Source: Myxococcales bacterium (GTDB lineage: Bacteria; Myxococcota; Bradymonadia; UBA7976; UBA1532). From it: 6,935 nucleotides of DNA. Positions 4,881-6,935 of this stretch are shown one piece after another. Positions within the stretch are counted from its first letter, which is position 1. Every line of letters begins with the position of its first letter. The position numbers and the translations under genes are program-made. The notes under the pieces were generated by a model. It made no database searches, was not told where the DNA came from, and saw only the letters and a list, made by a program, of their open reading frames with translations. The stretch is taken from assembly GCA_020430675.1 (NCBI GenBank), contig JAGQJJ010000208.1, forward strand, positions 1-6,935. The letters run 5' to 3'.

Positions 4881-6680
4881 CTACCGGGCCCGCAGCGCGG
4901 CCACGCGGCGGGCGATGTCGAGGCGCTGGTATTTGGCCATGCCTGACGGCCCATAGAAGGCATGTGGCTTGCAGTTGTCGAGCCAGTCGTGAATCACGAA
5001 GAAGTGATTGTATTCGGTGTACGGAATGGCGGGCAGGTCATCGAGCAGCATGGCTTCCATGCGTTGGTAGAGCGCGGCGCGGGCCGGGGTGTCGGGCAGC
5101 ACCGCCGCTTGCTCGTACAAGGCATCGAAGGCCGGGTTGCGATAGCTGAAGACATTGACCTCGGTCTCGATATTGGGTCCGTAGAACCGTTTGAAGAGGT
5201 CGATGGCATCGGGGTAGGCGGCGTGGTGGCCCATCCCGAAGATGAGCTGCGCCTTGCGCTCGGCGGCGACGCGCCGGTAGGCCACGCCCTCATCGACGTA
5301 CTCGATGGTCACGTCGAGGCCCGCTGCGGCGAAGTTGCGCACCAGAAGCTGGCCGACCTGCCGCTGCACGCCGCCCTGCCCGCCGTAGATCATCTTCAGG
5401 CGCGGCAGCGGCCCGCCGTTCTGGGCCACGGCCTCGGCGAGCGCTCTCTTGGCCGCTTCGAGATCGCTGGTGATGTTGGGATGTGGCTTCGGCTGGCCCG
5501 CGCCACGCAGCGCAGGCGGGATCAGCCCCACCGGCTGGTCATTGCGGCCGCTGAGGAAGACTTCGTTGAACTCGCGGCGGTCGAGCGCATGGCTGATGGC
5601 GCGGCGCAGCGGCTTGTTGCCGGCGATGAGCGGGTCAGCCATGTTGAGGCCGACAAAGCGCGAGAACGAGGACTCGAAGAGATAGAGTTCAATGCCTTGC
5701 TGTGTCATCTGCGGGGTCAGATGGCGGTCGGGGCCCACGATCTGGTCGAAGTTCTGGCCCGGGGTGCCATGATAGTCGAGCGCCCCATCGAGAAACAGCA
5801 GCCACGAAGGCTGGCCCGCCTGCACGAAGTCGAAGTGCAAAGCATCGATGAAAGGCATCGGCCTGCCGGCATCGGCGAGCAGTCCCTTCTCGCGGTCGCC
5901 GGGTTCACCTTCGCTGGGATAAGGCTCGCCGCGCCACGTCGGGTTGCGCGTCAGGGTGATGTCGACGTCCTGCTTCCAACTCGCGAGGCGGTAGGGGCCG
6001 GTGCCGACGGGGTGCAGGCGCGCGGCGTCGCCGTAATGCTGAACCACCTCACGGGCCACCGGCGCGGTGGGCAGCATCGCCAGCACATGCGGCAGCTGCG
6101 GCCAGGGCTTCACGAGTTGAAAGCGCAACGTATGCGCGTCGACGGCGATCAGGCCCTCGACCGGCGCGTCGAAGTCGAAATCCGGTGCCATCGAGGCGGC
6201 ATGCCAGGCGTCGAGCCCGGCGATGCGTCCATTGATCAGCGCCCAGTGGGGCGATGCATTTTGCGCGTCGGCGAGGCGCTTGAGCGCAAAGACAAAGTCG
6301 GCGGCGACCAGCGGTCGGCCCTTGCCGCCAGGGAAGGCGGGGTCATCGGCAAAGACCACGTCGTCGCGCAGCCGGATGACATAGGTCAGCCCGCCATCGC
6401 TGATCTCGGGCAACGCGCGGGCCAGCATCGGCACCAGCACATAGGGGCGGCGCAGGTAATGGTACTGGTACAGCGTCTCGAAGACGTTGATGCCCACCGC
6501 GGCGGCCGCGGCGCCGATATCAAGCGGGTCGATGCCGCTCATGCGGTCTTGAAAGACGCCGTAGCGCGTATTGGCCGAGGCCGCGGCCAGCCGCTCGGGG
6601 TCGACCTTCCTGGTGCAACCGATCGCGCAAACCGCGAGCAGCGCGCGCAGCAGCGCGCGGCGCAGGTCAGAACTCAACAC
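4881..6680 (-). CDS. Family-5 solute-binding lipoprotein of an ABC importer
   Basis: Encodes about 599 residues, within the range of family-5 extracellular solute-binding proteins (OppA/DppA/NikA group, SBP_bac_5). From the chosen GTG, residues 1-22 are a lipoprotein signal peptide: arginines at 7-8, a Leu/Ala-rich core and lipobox AIGC with Cys22. TTG at 6677 and CTG at 6665 are alternative starts that keep the signal; the ATG at 6764 would lie far inside the receptor gene and bury it. Family landmarks are DPLD and FETLYQYHY near the N-terminus, LRDDVVFADDP and LVAADFVFALKRL in domain I, VGTGPYRLASW at about residue 225, FVGLNMADPLIAGNKPLRRA, and a C-terminal DLPAIPYTEYN. The role is ligand capture in the periplasm and delivery to the two permeases just downstream. 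Ligands of the family include oligopeptides, nickel and metal chelates; the sequence alone does not decide. Confidence 0.9.
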   Translation of the reverse strand: MLSSDLRRALLRALLAVCAIGCTRKVDPERLAAASANTRYGVFQDRMSGIDPLDIGAAAAAVGINVFETLYQYHYLRRPYVLVPMLARALPEISDGGLTYVIRLRDDVVFADDPAFPGGKGRPLVAADFVFALKRLADAQNASPHWALINGRIAGLDAWHAASMAPDFDFDAPVEGLIAVDAHTLRFQLVKPWPQLPHVLAMLPTAPVAREVVQHYGDAARLHPVGTGPYRLASWKQDVDITLTRNPTWRGEPYPSEGEPGDREKGLLADAGRPMPFIDALHFDFVQAGQPSWLLFLDGALDYHGTPGQNFDQIVGPDRHLTPQMTQQGIELYLFESSFSRFVGLNMADPLIAGNKPLRRAISHALDRREFNEVFLSGRNDQPVGLIPPALRGAGQPKPHPNITSDLEAAKRALAEAVAQNGGPLPRLKMIYGGQGGVQRQVGQLLVRNFAAAGLDVTIEYVDEGVAYRRVAAERKAQLIFGMGHHAAYPDAIDLFKRFYGPNIETEVNVFSYRNPAFDALYEQAAVLPDTPARAALYQRMEAMLLDDLPAIPYTEYNHFFVIHDWLDNCKPHAFYGPSGMAKYQRLDIARRVAALRAR

Positions 6681-6935
6681 CAAACGACACGTCCATCGAG
6701 CGCGGCGCGCCGGGGAAGACGCGGGTCGAAGCGAGCGAAGAGTCATAGTATTCGGTGTCAGCAAGGTTCTTCACGTTGACCTGGGCCCGCAACAGCGGCC
6801 CCGTCTGCATCTTGTATCGATAGTAGGCCGCCACGTCGACCCGCGTATAGGCGTCGAGTTCGAACGAGTCGTCGTCGTCGCCGGCCCGCGCGCCCACGCC
6901 GAAGACGCCGGCGCCGGCGCCCAGGCCGGCGAGCG
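6667..6935 (-). CDS. TonB-dependent outer-membrane receptor, C-terminal part
   Basis: Eighty-eight residues are visible; the gene begins beyond the right edge. They match the last beta-strands of a TonB-dependent receptor barrel. A loop ends in DSFELDAYTRVDVAAYYRY, then comes the strand LLRAQVNVKNLADTEYYDSS, then VFPGAPRSMDVSFGVEF with the usual C-terminal phenylalanine. The NLADTEYY and PGAPRS patterns are typical of siderophore-type receptors. The plug domain and TonB box are outside the window, so the ligand class is inferred. The stop codon lies inside the start of the binding-protein gene (14-base overlap with the GTG at 6680), which puts receptor and importer in one operon. Confidence 0.88.
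   Translation of the reverse strand, partial: LAGLGAGAGVFGVGARAGDDDDSFELDAYTRVDVAAYYRYKMQTGPLLRAQVNVKNLADTEYYDSSLASTRVFPGAPRSMDVSFGVEF

Noticed and set aside
4962..6779. 605-codon open frame on the plus strand opposite the binding-protein gene
   Set aside because: The minus strand has clear family-5 landmarks and tight operon spacing. The plus product shows no recognisable domain or signal and mirrors the codon bias of the real gene.

Overview
The window is strongly GC-rich, with a heavy G/C preference at third codon positions. It comes from a Gram-negative bacterium, because it ends in a TonB-dependent outer-membrane receptor and carries lipoprotein signals. A Gly/Asp-rich lipoprotein built from MopE-type Cys/Asp repeats, which are common in Myxococcota and related former Deltaproteobacteria, makes that lineage the best guess. 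This is an inference from style, not a phylogenetic result. No rRNA, tRNA, CRISPR array, insertion sequence or phage gene was found.

Layout. Bases 1-351 (+) hold the C-terminal end of a helical TPR-like protein. Bases 352-613 are a gap with no convincing gene but several small G/C-block hairpins. Bases 614-2086 (+) encode a 490-residue lipoprotein with nine Cys/Asp repeats and a separate eight-cysteine C-terminal domain. It is followed at once by an alpha/beta hydrolase of the predicted dienelactone-hydrolase / PAF-acetylhydrolase type (best start 2136, end 3011, +). That gene meets the other half of the window tail to tail, with nine bases between the two stop codons.

The right half is one compact minus-strand operon. 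In transcription order it holds the end of a TonB-dependent receptor (6935-6667), a family-5 solute-binding lipoprotein (6680-4881), a DppB/OppB-type permease (4876-3908) and a DppC/OppC-type permease (3911-3021). Successive genes overlap or nearly abut (14-base overlap, 4-base gap, 4-base overlap), so translational coupling is likely. Together they suggest a route from outer membrane to cytoplasm for a peptide-like or metal-chelate ligand. The receptor would cross the outer membrane, the binding protein would catch the ligand in the periplasm, and the two permeases would cross the inner membrane. The ATP-binding subunit is not in the window and cannot be the next downstream gene.

I see no clearly new defence or mobile system. 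The items most worth a second look are the repeat lipoprotein with its cysteine-rich tail and the TonB-receptor/family-5 importer operon without a local ATPase.
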